From positions 1 to 31,235 of the forward strand of contig JAKJBT010000009.1 in NCBI GenBank assembly GCA_022706865.1: a stretch of 31,235 bases of DNA. Reading direction: 5' to 3'. Positions 24,694 through 31,235 of the stretch are shown here, piece after piece. Source of the DNA: Bacillota bacterium. GTDB lineage: Bacteria; Bacillota_A; Clostridia; Lutisporales; Lutisporaceae. The position numbers were made by a program, and so were the translations under genes. Within the stretch, counting starts at the first letter, position 1. Each line of letters begins with the position of its first letter. A model generated the notes under the pieces. That model was not told the DNA's origin and made no database searches. It worked only from the letters and a program-made list of their open reading frames with translations.

Positions 24694-26522
24694 GCAATTA
24701 TCCCTCCTGTGATGAATGCTGCTGCAAAGCTTCCCAGCCATATTGCCAGAGCATCCTTTGTGCCTCTTTCTTTAAAAATAACCATAATTGCTGCTATACA
24801 CGGCACAAACAACGTCATTACTATCAGAGAAACAAGCAGCTGCTGCTGTGTCATTGCGATTGAAGTAAGCCCTGCGGCTCCGAAATCCCTCCTGATAATG
24901 CCCATAATAAATGCTGTTGCCGTTTCAGGCGGAAGCTTAAGCAGGCCTTCCGTTATTGGTGTCATCCACTGCTGTATATATGACAATGCACCTGTATGCC
25001 CCAAAACACTTATAAGCAATGCCCCGTATATGAACAGCGGGACTGCCTCCTTCAGGAACATCACCGTCTTCTGAAAAGTCTTCTTCACAACATTTCCCGG
25101 CATCGGCAACCTGATTGTAGGAAGGTCTATAAGAAGATGAGAGCTTTCTCCGGGCATCAGCTTATTCAGCACCGTACCGACAAGTATAAATATTGCAGCA
25201 ATAACTGTGATATACGTGATTATATAAAATACATCCAATCCTGAAACCAGCCCCATTATTACCCCAAGCTGTGCGGAGCATGGTATTGCGAGTCCCAAAA
25301 GTACCGTAGCGATAATCTTTTCCCTCTTTGTGCCCAATATCCTTGTAGTCATGGTTGCCATTGTAACACAACCAAAGCCAAGTATGATAGGTATAATTGC
25401 CTTACCGTTGAGTCCAAGTGATATAAGCATCCTGTCTACCAGTGCCGCAATTCTTGGCAGGTAACCGCTGTCCTCCAGAACTGCCATCAGGACATAAAAA
25501 CCAATGATAAGGGGCAGTAAAAGGCCTATTATATATACAGGCACCATTGTAAGTATTCCGAATTCTCCAATCAGCATGCTGCCTATAAAGCTGCCTTCAC
25601 TGATAAAAGGTGACAATACTGATATAATAAATGGCCTGTACATACCTTCCATGATTACTTCCTCTGTAAAGCCTACGACTGTTCCTGCCACAAAAATCCC
25701 AATTATTTTATACATAGCATATAAAGTCAGTAAAAGCATTGGAATTCCGGTAACAGGCCTCAGCATCCACCTGCCCAGCAGAATTCCGAAGGAAGCACCC
25801 TTACTTGTTTCCTTCAGCACTTTATCTACTATATCTTCAACCGCCCTGCGCCTTTCCATATAAATATCATCACGCAAGCCGGAGGTTTCAACGCCAGATC
25901 TTTCGGCGACTATCTCGTCATCCTCAAGTATCATTAAAGCTTCCGCTTTGCTGCATGTATTCCCGAACTTCTTCATCATTTCTGTAAGCCTGGGATCTCT
26001 ATTTCCCTGCCTCGCCTGTTCCAATGATGCCAACACATCCGATACTCCGATATTTTTAACCGCAGAAGTCGGAATAACAGGGACTCCCAGCAGTTCTTCC
26101 AGCAGCTTTACATCAATGGTCATGCCATTCTTTTGCAATTCATCAATCATATTCAATGCCACCAATATCGGTTTTCCCATATCTATCAGCTGTTTTGTCA
26201 GGAACAAGTCTCTGCCCAGATGAACACTGTCAACCACATTCAATATAATATCGGCTTCAAGTATTACATCCCTTGCGACTGTTTCTTCCTCATTAAAGGA
26301 AGAAACCCCATAAACCCCCGGTGTGTCCACTACCGTGTAATCCTTGTATTTGCCCGTACTTATATCGACCGTTGTCCCAGGGAAATTTGAAACATCAACG
26401 TAAATTCCGGTCAAATGATTGAAAAAAACAGATTTGCCTGAATTCGGATTGCCGGCAAGAACCAGCTTTTTATCCTTTATACCTTCAATGCTATTTTTAT
26501 TGTTATTATTGCAGCAATTCAT
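24681..26522 (-). CDS. feoB: Ferrous iron transporter FeoB
   Basis: 613 residues, slightly compact. The N-terminal G domain has G1 GNPNSGKS (24-31), the FPGTTVD switch, G3 DTPGVYG and G4 NMID. A GDI-like helical domain follows (about 190-240) and then the membrane domain. The two Gate motifs are recognisable around GFGCVTMATMTTRI and IPCSAQLGV, and the second half around RRDFGAAGL. It imports Fe2+ across the cytoplasmic membrane. The extreme N-terminus MNCCNNNNKN is an odd Cys/Asn run ahead of the G domain. ATG start with AAGG close upstream; it follows feoA by 23 bp and overlaps the cysteine-rich gene. Confidence 0.96.
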   Translation of the reverse strand: MNCCNNNNKNSIEGIKDKKLVLAGNPNSGKSVFFNHLTGIYVDVSNFPGTTVDISTGKYKDYTVVDTPGVYGVSSFNEEETVARDVILEADIILNVVDSVHLGRDLFLTKQLIDMGKPILVALNMIDELQKNGMTIDVKLLEELLGVPVIPTSAVKNIGVSDVLASLEQARQGNRDPRLTEMMKKFGNTCSKAEALMILEDDEIVAERSGVETSGLRDDIYMERRRAVEDIVDKVLKETSKGASFGILLGRWMLRPVTGIPMLLLTLYAMYKIIGIFVAGTVVGFTEEVIMEGMYRPFIISVLSPFISEGSFIGSMLIGEFGILTMVPVYIIGLLLPLIIGFYVLMAVLEDSGYLPRIAALVDRMLISLGLNGKAIIPIILGFGCVTMATMTTRILGTKREKIIATVLLGLAIPCSAQLGVIMGLVSGLDVFYIITYITVIAAIFILVGTVLNKLMPGESSHLLIDLPTIRLPMPGNVVKKTFQKTVMFLKEAVPLFIYGALLISVLGHTGALSYIQQWMTPITEGLLKLPPETATAFIMGIIRRDFGAAGLTSIAMTQQQLLVSLIVMTLFVPCIAAIMVIFKERGTKDALAIWLGSFAAAFITGGIIAWLI

Positions 26523-26545
26523 AATACCTTTTCCCTTCCAGTGAC

Positions 26546-26770
26546 CTATTTATTTATTCTTTCTACTTCTATGCCCTCTGCCAGCCTTCTGCCTATGGCA
26601 ACCTCCTGCATCCTGTTCTGCAGTATTACAGGCCCACCTGCAAGCCTCTCACTGCAAAGAAAATCCGCGCCTTCATATATCCCAATCCTGATTGCCTGAG
26701 TTTTTATATCTTTATTATTTATCTTAGTAATTCTAACCTTATTTCCTCTCGAAACCTTATCCAGTGTCAT
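26546..26770 (-). CDS. feoA: FeoA-domain iron transport protein
   Basis: 74 residues from the ATG at 26770, 9 nt after GGGAG; two ATGs just upstream lie on the ribosome binding site itself. The SH3-like FeoA fold is shown by LDKVSRGNKVRITKIN, then RIGIYEGADFLCSERLAGGP and the final VAIGRRLAEGIEV. FeoA is a small cytoplasmic partner needed for FeoB function. It lies directly upstream of feoB and downstream of a sigma-A promoter with two Fur-like boxes. One cysteine (in LCSER) is unremarkable. Confidence 0.93.
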   Translation of the reverse strand: MTLDKVSRGNKVRITKINNKDIKTQAIRIGIYEGADFLCSERLAGGPVILQNRMQEVAIGRRLAEGIEVERINK

Positions 26771-26790
26771 ATTCATCATCTCCCTCTAAT

Positions 26791-26811
26791 TGATATTGAT
26801 TCTCATTTCCA
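26791..26811 (-). promoter_or_regulatory. Second Fur-box-like site, feoA leader
   Basis: TGATATTGATTCTCATTTCCA on the plus strand matches the 19-bp Fur consensus at 14 positions by my count. It lies just downstream of the -10 element and would block the start region of feoA transcription. Confidence 0.5.
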
Positions 26812-26819
26812 TTAATTAA

Positions 26820-26853
26820 ATAGTACCATCACTGATATTGATTGTCAATATCA
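26820..26853 (-). promoter_or_regulatory. feoA promoter with overlapping Fur box
   Basis: Minus-strand TTGACA (26843-26848) and TACTAT (26820-26825) have a 17-bp spacer. The -35 element is inside a 21-bp palindrome at 26833-26853, TGATATTGA-TTG-TCAATATCA, with perfect 9-bp arms that match 15 of 19 Fur-consensus positions. Iron-loaded Fur bound there would exclude RNA polymerase, giving feoAB expression in iron-poor conditions. Confidence 0.78.
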
Positions 26854-26872
26854 TTTAGAAAATAAAAAATAA

Positions 26873-26905
26873 AAAGAAGCCGGAGAATTTTTAACCGGCT
26901 TCTTT
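26873..26905 (-). terminator. Terminator after the DUF1292 gene
   Basis: AAAGAAGCCGG (26873-26883) pairs with CCGGCTTCTTT (26895-26905), 11-bp perfect arms around an 11-nt loop, followed on the minus strand by TTTTTATTTTTTATTTT. It lies 11 bp beyond the stop at 26917 and insulates feoA. Confidence 0.92.
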
Positions 26906-26916
26906 CAGCTTAACAA

Positions 26917-27198
26917 TTAATTTGATTCTTCTCTTACAAGTTCCTCATATGCTTCTATTACGGTATTAAGTTCTTCTTCATCATCTATACCTATGAGTAT
27001 GTCTTCTCCATTTTCGTCCTGTTCTATCCTCAATACATATGCCTCGTCCACTTCCTCAGCATCGGGATCTCTTGTGTCGTCTCTCGGCAGCAGTATAGCG
27101 TATTCATTTTCATCCACTTCCAAAGTAGCGACCACTTCAAACTCGGTCTCATTGTCGTTTTCATCATAAAGAAGAATTATGTCCATTTCATCACTCAT
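26917..27198 (-). CDS. DUF1292 protein (YrzB family)
   Basis: 93 residues, very acidic, of the DUF1292/YrzB family that usually accompanies ruvX and ireB in Firmicutes. The family pattern is visible: MDIILLYDENDNETEFEVV, EYAILLP, and DENGEDILIGIDDEEELNTV. The function is unknown. No cysteine or membrane segment is present. ATG start with GAGGTG 9 nt upstream. It follows ruvX by 76 bp, carries its own promoter and ends at a strong terminator, so it may be expressed both with and independently of ruvX. Confidence 0.9.
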   Translation of the reverse strand: MSDEMDIILLYDENDNETEFEVVATLEVDENEYAILLPRDDTRDPDAEEVDEAYVLRIEQDENGEDILIGIDDEEELNTVIEAYEELVREESN

Positions 27199-27230
27199 TC
27201 TAAAATCACCTCAATCTTTCTCGTAAACCT

Positions 27231-27259
27231 ATTTTATACTACTGACAATACTGTGTCAA
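27231..27259 (-). promoter_or_regulatory. Sigma-A promoter of the DUF1292 gene
   Basis: Minus-strand TTGACA (27254-27259) and TAAAAT (27231-27236) are 17 bp apart. The spacer completes a small inverted repeat, TGACA-N6-TGTCA (27243-27258), that overlaps the -35 element and could be an operator. Confidence 0.65.
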
Positions 27260-27274
27260 TAAAACCTGAATATT

Positions 27275-27700
27275 TCAAGAATTATCATTTTTCATATTGT
27301 CCAGGTAACATTGCAATATCAATACTGCAGCAAGCTTATCTATGACTTTCTTTCTGTCCTTCCTTCTTACATCAGCTTCAAGCAGAGTTCTTTCGGCTGC
27401 GCAGGTAGTGAGCCTTTCATCCCACGTCTCCACTTCAATGTCCGGAAAATTCTCCTTCAGTATTGTCACAAACTCTATGGTCTTTTCTCCCCTTGGCCCG
27501 ATAGTGTTATTCATATTTTTGGGCAATCCGACTATAATTCTTTTTATATCTTTCTCACAAATAATGTTTTTTAAACAATCAATATCATAATTTATACTCT
27601 TTCTTCTTATTGTGGTTATTCCATGAGCAATCATTCCAAGCTCGTCACTGACAGCGACACCGATAGTGGCATCTCCCAAATCCAATCCCATAATCCTCAT
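27275..27700 (-). CDS. ruvX: Holliday junction resolvase-like / pre-16S rRNA nuclease RuvX (YqgF)
   Basis: 141 residues, RNase H-like fold. The N-terminal Asp motif is [16 protein letters not shown], the middle carries [18 protein letters not shown], and the C-terminal acidic motif is [11 protein letters not shown]. These are the conserved catalytic positions of YqgF, which processes the 5' end of pre-16S rRNA. ATG start with AAAGGGA 8 nt upstream. It follows the aldo/keto reductase by 29 bp. In most Firmicutes ireB is its direct neighbour; here two other genes lie between. Confidence 0.94.
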   Translation of the reverse strand: MRIMGLDLGDATIGVAVSDELGMIAHGITTIRRKSINYDIDCLKNIICEKDIKRIIVGLPKNMNNTIGPRGEKTIEFVTILKENFPDIEVETWDERLTTCAAERTLLEADVRRKDRKKVIDKLAAVLILQCYLDNMKNDNS

Positions 27701-27729
27701 AAATGTTCCCTTTCATTCGTATAATTTTG

Positions 27730-28677
27730 TTACACAACCTTAATGCAAAAATCAGGGCAATAAGCGCTGCAATATCCGCAAAGCACACATTTTGACGGAT
27801 CGACCACTGCCTTGCCTTTTTCCACACTAATAGCTTTCTGTGCACATTTCCCGCTGCAGCTTCCACAGCCGCTGCACCAGTAATCAATGAGCAGCCTTCT
27901 TTTTTTCTTCTCAAGCTTCTGCCTGATATCTTCCGGTACCTGTTTTCCCTCAAAAATCATCACGTTGCTTGCTACCTCTTCATAACTCTGCATTCCAACG
28001 GCTATTGAATGCAGGTTGTCGTTTGAAAGAACAAAGTCAAAGCATTGGATGCTGTCCTTTATCATATTCCCTCCGCCTAAGGGCTTCATTGAATATATGC
28101 CCTTTCCCGCATTGTATGCCTCAGCCACTGCTTCAAGCATTCCGTTTACGTCTCCGTCAATTATCCCCAGGCCCCTTTTATTCAATATCGGGTGAATTAC
28201 CTCAATATCTTTGTATTTTAATGAAGCCCTTACTGCTGCAATGGCATGGGTAGATATGCCGATGCTCCTGATATATCCCTTTTCCTTTGCCCGAATGAAA
28301 TATTCAATGGCTTCCTGATGCCCTTTTAATGTATGCTCGCTTTCCTGCTCATGAAGCGAAAAAATATCTATATAATCCGTATTTAATTCATCCAGTGCTT
28401 TTCTAAGGCTTTTTTCAGCACCTTCCCTGGTATAGGCATAGCACTTTGTTGATATTATTATATCCTTTCTTCTTCCTTCTGCAGCTTTTCTTATATAATC
28501 ATATGTTCTATAAAGCTCCGCTGTGTCTATAAAGTTAACTCCCATATCAAAGGCGGCTCTTATCACTGATGCCCCTTCTTCAAGATCAAGTCCCGCCTGC
28601 AGGGGCCCGATGGTGAGGCTTCCAAAACAGAGCCTGGATACTCTCAGCCCTGAACTTCCTAAAATCCTGTAATCCAT
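27730..28677 (-). CDS. Aldo/keto reductase with C-terminal 2[4Fe-4S] ferredoxin domain
   Basis: 315 residues from the ATG at 28677 (MDYRILGSSGLRVSRL), with AGGTGG about 6 nt upstream and 2 bp after the preceding gene. The TIM-barrel AKR domain spans about 1-255. The catalytic tetrad is D51, Y56, K78 and H109 (FIDTAELY, STKCYAY, SLHEQE). Residues 268-311 form a bacterial-type ferredoxin with C268, C271, C274, C278 and C297, C300, C303, C307, binding two [4Fe-4S] clusters. Such fusions are common in anaerobes; the substrate is unknown and electrons may come from ferredoxin rather than NADPH. C311 is an additional cysteine. Confidence 0.92.
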   Translation of the reverse strand: MDYRILGSSGLRVSRLCFGSLTIGPLQAGLDLEEGASVIRAAFDMGVNFIDTAELYRTYDYIRKAAEGRRKDIIISTKCYAYTREGAEKSLRKALDELNTDYIDIFSLHEQESEHTLKGHQEAIEYFIRAKEKGYIRSIGISTHAIAAVRASLKYKDIEVIHPILNKRGLGIIDGDVNGMLEAVAEAYNAGKGIYSMKPLGGGNMIKDSIQCFDFVLSNDNLHSIAVGMQSYEEVASNVMIFEGKQVPEDIRQKLEKKKRRLLIDYWCSGCGSCSGKCAQKAISVEKGKAVVDPSKCVLCGYCSAYCPDFCIKVV

Positions 28678-28679
28678 CT

Positions 28680-30767
28680 TCAGACCACCTTTCCTTCTCC
28701 TATACACATAATCAACATGGTAAATGCCATAAATATCATCGCTGTTGCAGCTACTACAATTCCTGAATCATTTACTGCGAAGCCCACGGCGGCTGAAGCT
28801 GCAATACTCATCCATGAGTATCTCAGATATTTATACCTGTTGAATACATAGAACATCTGTTTTACGGGCTTGTAAAACATGATGGATATTGCTCCTATTA
28901 TGCAAAGCAGCACTTTTGTCCATATGGTATATCTCATCAGCCTGATATTCATTGATATTTTCCTGCTTATCACAGAGGCAATAACTCCGGCGCCATTGGC
29001 ACGGGTGTCCTTTATAAGGCCTCCCATGTGGGATTGCCTTGTCAATCCCAGGCTGTCCGCGATTATCAATGCGGCTGCAGTTGAACCCAGAATCAATACT
29101 CCCGTAAAAATACTTCTTCTGTTAAATTTTATATCAAAAACCAGAAAATAAGCAAGTAAATAACCAAAAACCCCTGCCAATGCCCCTCCGAAATTTGCGC
29201 CCAAAGACGTCAATCCAAGAAGAAGTGTGCAGGATGAAAAATAAGCTGCTGCGGCAGCCTTGCCGCATCTCCTTCCCCTAAGCTCCAAAACACAGCCAAA
29301 GACCATTAGAGAAATGCCGATGAACATCCCTGCATATTCATTTCCAATGCCGTAAAACCTTGCACCGATTATGGGATCATACCCCAGCACAGACTTTTTT
29401 ATCAATTCGCTGCCTGTAAGTATATCAACAGCAAGCCCTGCCTGCAGAAGCAGGCAGATTACCAGAATAGTCTTCAGCCTGTTCCTTAAGCTTAGGTGAA
29501 GTAATATTGACAATACAAAAGAAACAGCGGCAGTCAGTATTGCATATCCGACAGGCCCCCAATCCTGGCAAGATGCGGGTATTAAAAGAAATGCAATTGG
29601 AATCAGAAGCATTGTATATGCAATTATAATCCCGGTACCAAACCAAAAATGTCCACATTTCTTTCCAAAAAAAACAGCCGCGGCAAACAGCATCCCGAGT
29701 GCCGCAATCACTGACACCGCATAATAAGTAAGAACAGGAGCCCTCAGGACGGAGGTCCTTAAAATACTCATATTCATATCCTCTAAAGCATTTAACGAAG
29801 CTTTTTCATCCAATTCGAGAACGGCACATTCAGTTAAGTATCCCAGCTTATAGAGCACATAATCTGCAATGTCCGTATTCAAAATTATGCCATTCCGTCT
29901 TGTATTGTTTGAGTGCAGCACTCCCCCCCTTCCCTCATAAACCACAATCGGAGTCAGTTTATTGCCGGCTTCCGCGTTTGATTTTGAAGGGTAGGTTGAT
30001 ATGAATATAAAAGTTTTCAAACCCCCGTAACCGACTATCTCCTTTACAAATCCGTCAATCCTTTCCATCACATCCTGTTTATATGATTGGTAGGCTTCCT
30101 CGGACATGGAGCCTTTAAAGGCTTCCAGCCTTTCCATATCCCCTGTCTCTATCACAATAAATGAAGAAGCCGGCAGATATTGCTTGTACAATTCCGCCAG
30201 CCTGTCATAATCAGTTCTCTTTCCGCCCGGGAAAGCAGCATCTTCTATAATGACATCCTCTGTCTCCCCTGAATCAATCTCACCGCTGCTATCCGCCGCA
30301 ATTAACATAGAGCTTCTGTTCTTCTTCTCTGCATCTGCATTTCCAATATAGCAGGCAGTTCCATCCTTCTTATTGATTGCATCGCCTATGTATCCGATGT
30401 ATTTTTTATATTCACTGTTGGCATTTCTGTCTTTGATCCTGTTGATATCATTTCTGTCTCCCAAAACCATATCGGCATCCAATTCAAGCCTTTTTCCGGA
30501 ACCGATTATGAGTTTTGATTTGGCCGCATCGGCTTTCCCCGGCTGCCTGTTGTTTATTAGGGCAACATGGCTGCGTCCTGCCAGTCTGCAAAGATTCTCC
30601 ATCCTGCTGATATCCTTAATATCCAGGTAATCTCCGACTATCATCACTACTTTGCCGTATTCCTCTTCTCGAGATGCAGAAATCTCATAAGCCTTTACAT
30701 CCTGCAAAGCAGTAATTGCTGCACTTAATGCAGCAATAGAAAAAAAAGCGATTAAGCTTTTATTCAA
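28680..30767 (-). CDS. Polytopic membrane protein with alkaline-phosphatase-like extracellular domain
   Basis: 695 residues, start TTG at 30767 with AGGAGAGA 8 nt upstream. An N-terminal membrane/signal helix (1-20) precedes a roughly 310-residue extracytoplasmic domain. That domain resembles the alkaline-phosphatase/sulfatase superfamily: VVMIVGDYLDI at its first strand, MENLCRLAGRSHVALINNRQ, SSFIVIETGD, and a final YEGRGGVLHSNNTRRNGIILNTDIADYVLYKLG. About ten membrane helices follow (about 345-690), with the short motif GARFYGIGNEYAGMF between helices. The usual Ser/Thr nucleophile region is not obvious, so it may be inactive or use another substrate. It is placed between ireB and the reductase; function unknown. 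Confidence 0.82.
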   Translation of the reverse strand: MNKSLIAFFSIAALSAAITALQDVKAYEISASREEEYGKVVMIVGDYLDIKDISRMENLCRLAGRSHVALINNRQPGKADAAKSKLIIGSGKRLELDADMVLGDRNDINRIKDRNANSEYKKYIGYIGDAINKKDGTACYIGNADAEKKNRSSMLIAADSSGEIDSGETEDVIIEDAAFPGGKRTDYDRLAELYKQYLPASSFIVIETGDMERLEAFKGSMSEEAYQSYKQDVMERIDGFVKEIVGYGGLKTFIFISTYPSKSNAEAGNKLTPIVVYEGRGGVLHSNNTRRNGIILNTDIADYVLYKLGYLTECAVLELDEKASLNALEDMNMSILRTSVLRAPVLTYYAVSVIAALGMLFAAAVFFGKKCGHFWFGTGIIIAYTMLLIPIAFLLIPASCQDWGPVGYAILTAAVSFVLSILLHLSLRNRLKTILVICLLLQAGLAVDILTGSELIKKSVLGYDPIIGARFYGIGNEYAGMFIGISLMVFGCVLELRGRRCGKAAAAAYFSSCTLLLGLTSLGANFGGALAGVFGYLLAYFLVFDIKFNRRSIFTGVLILGSTAAALIIADSLGLTRQSHMGGLIKDTRANGAGVIASVISRKISMNIRLMRYTIWTKVLLCIIGAISIMFYKPVKQMFYVFNRYKYLRYSWMSIAASAAVGFAVNDSGIVVAATAMIFMAFTMLIMCIGEGKVV

Positions 30768-30794
30768 ACTAATCTCTCCTGAACCGTATTGCAG

Positions 30795-31052
30795 CTACTT
30801 CCCATCTACATAAGCCCTTACGAGCTCTTCAAGGAGTTCATCTCTTTCAAGCTTTTTAATCAGGCTTCTTGCGTTGTTGTGGCTTGTAATGTATGTAGGA
30901 TCTCCGGAAAGTATGTATCCCACTATCTGATTGATGGGGTTGTAGCCTTTCTCCTTAAGTGCGCTGTACACAGACAGAAGTATATCCGATGCTTCATACT
31001 TCTTATCTGTCTCAACCTTGAATTTCATTGTGTCTTCGAATCTATCGCTCAT
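30795..31052 (-). CDS. ireB: IreB family regulatory phosphoprotein (UPF0297, YrzL)
   Basis: 85 residues from the ATG at 31052 ([16 protein letters not shown]), chosen because GGGGGTG lies 6-8 nt upstream; the frame stays open 18 codons further. The family signature [35 protein letters not shown] is intact, so length and sequence are standard. In Enterococcus faecalis IreB is the substrate of the PASTA kinase IreK and modulates cell-wall stress responses; threonine T8 here lies in the corresponding N-terminal region. It is 28 bp upstream of the membrane protein and has a sigma-A-like promoter of its own. Confidence 0.95.
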   Translation of the reverse strand: MSDRFEDTMKFKVETDKKYEASDILLSVYSALKEKGYNPINQIVGYILSGDPTYITSHNNARSLIKKLERDELLEELVRAYVDGK

Positions 31053-31082
31053 TATTACACCCCCAGGTTCACATATATATAT

Positions 31083-31111
31083 ATAATAATATAGATAATA
31101 CTTCATTTCAA
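31083..31111 (-). promoter_or_regulatory. Sigma-A-like promoter of the ireB operon
   Basis: Minus-strand TTGAAA (31106-31111) and TATTAT (31083-31088) have a 17-bp spacer, about 30 nt before the ireB start. A 12-bp palindrome TTACATATGTAA lies just upstream (31120-31131) and could be a regulator site. Confidence 0.6.
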
Positions 31112-31139
31112 GGAAATGTTTACATATGTAACAGTAATG

Positions 31140-31235
31140 TCATGTTAGGATGACCTCTGCGGTATGCTCCGCGCCGTCTTCGGCAAGCCGGATCTCATTT
31201 CCTTCAAGCTTCCTTCCGTCCAGTATGATTTCTGC
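31140..31235 (-). CDS. C-terminal fragment, probable GH94 glycoside phosphorylase
   Basis: The last 31 codons of a gene running in from beyond the right edge, ending at TGA (31140-31142). The visible end contains LDGRKLEGNEIRLAEDGAEH and then TAEVIL. It resembles the C-terminal beta-sandwich ending of cellobiose/cellodextrin phosphorylases of family GH94, where an (E/D)GN.IP.F.DG-like motif precedes the last strand. Such enzymes split beta-glucosides with phosphate. The fragment is short, so this is a tentative call; any protein with a similar terminal beta strand would also fit. It is followed by the ireB promoter after about 30 bp. Confidence 0.45.
   Translation of the reverse strand, partial: AEIILDGRKLEGNEIRLAEDGAEHTAEVILT

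Noticed and set aside
27645..27953. Minus-strand 102-codon frame between the reductase and ruvX
   Set aside because: It overlaps the ferredoxin end of the reductase and the ruvX start in another frame; both of those are well supported.

Overview
The window comes from an endospore-forming, Gram-positive member of the Clostridia. The evidence is a complete spoIIIA operon, an uninterrupted pro-sigma-K gene, an IreB/RuvX/DUF1292 cluster and strong AGGAGG-type ribosome binding sites with frequent TTG and GTG starts. A probable GH94 phosphorylase tail at the right edge would suit a (hemi)cellulose-using clostridium, but genus and species cannot be fixed from the sequence. Every supported gene lies on the minus strand, so the window reads biologically from high to low coordinates. 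No intergenic stretch exceeds about 240 bp, and I see no tRNA, rRNA or CRISPR array.

Right part (31.2 to 24 kb): the tail of a probable GH94 phosphorylase comes first. A likely operon follows: ireB, a large membrane protein with an alkaline-phosphatase-like outer domain, an aldo/keto reductase fused to a 2[4Fe-4S] ferredoxin, and ruvX. A DUF1292 gene with its own promoter ends at a clear terminator. Next is an iron module: feoA, feoB, a 54-residue eight-cysteine protein overlapping feoB, and a Fur-family regulator. The feoA promoter carries two Fur-box-like palindromes.

Middle (23.7 to 15.3 kb): ribonuclease J, a diacylglycerol-kinase-type lipid kinase and typA form one group ending in a strong terminator. 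Two exported proteins follow, a 1014-residue protein of unknown function and a copper-amine-oxidase-N-type (stalk) domain protein, again closed by a terminator.

Next (15.2 to 9.7 kb): mltG, trmR, a U32 peptidase-family (TrhP-like) gene, udk and a class B penicillin-binding protein. This matches the Bacillus subtilis yrrL-yrrM-yrrN/O-udk-yrrR order. It combines wall-glycan processing with wobble-uridine tRNA modification and has a near-consensus sigma-A promoter.

Left part (9.5 to 0.2 kb): sigK, a YqeG-type HAD phosphatase with tandem terminators, comFB, an endonuclease-IV-like TIM barrel, efp, a CD1247-type acidic zinc-ribbon protein with a terminator, and then the eight-gene spoIIIA operon. 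The last 115 bp at the left edge carry repeated GTGACATTTTCA motifs that look like the end of an insertion sequence lying mostly outside the window.

The window is mainly conserved clostridial housekeeping and sporulation content. The least understood parts are the 1014-residue secreted protein and its stalk-domain neighbour, the phosphatase-like membrane protein, and the small cysteine-rich protein coupled to FeoB.
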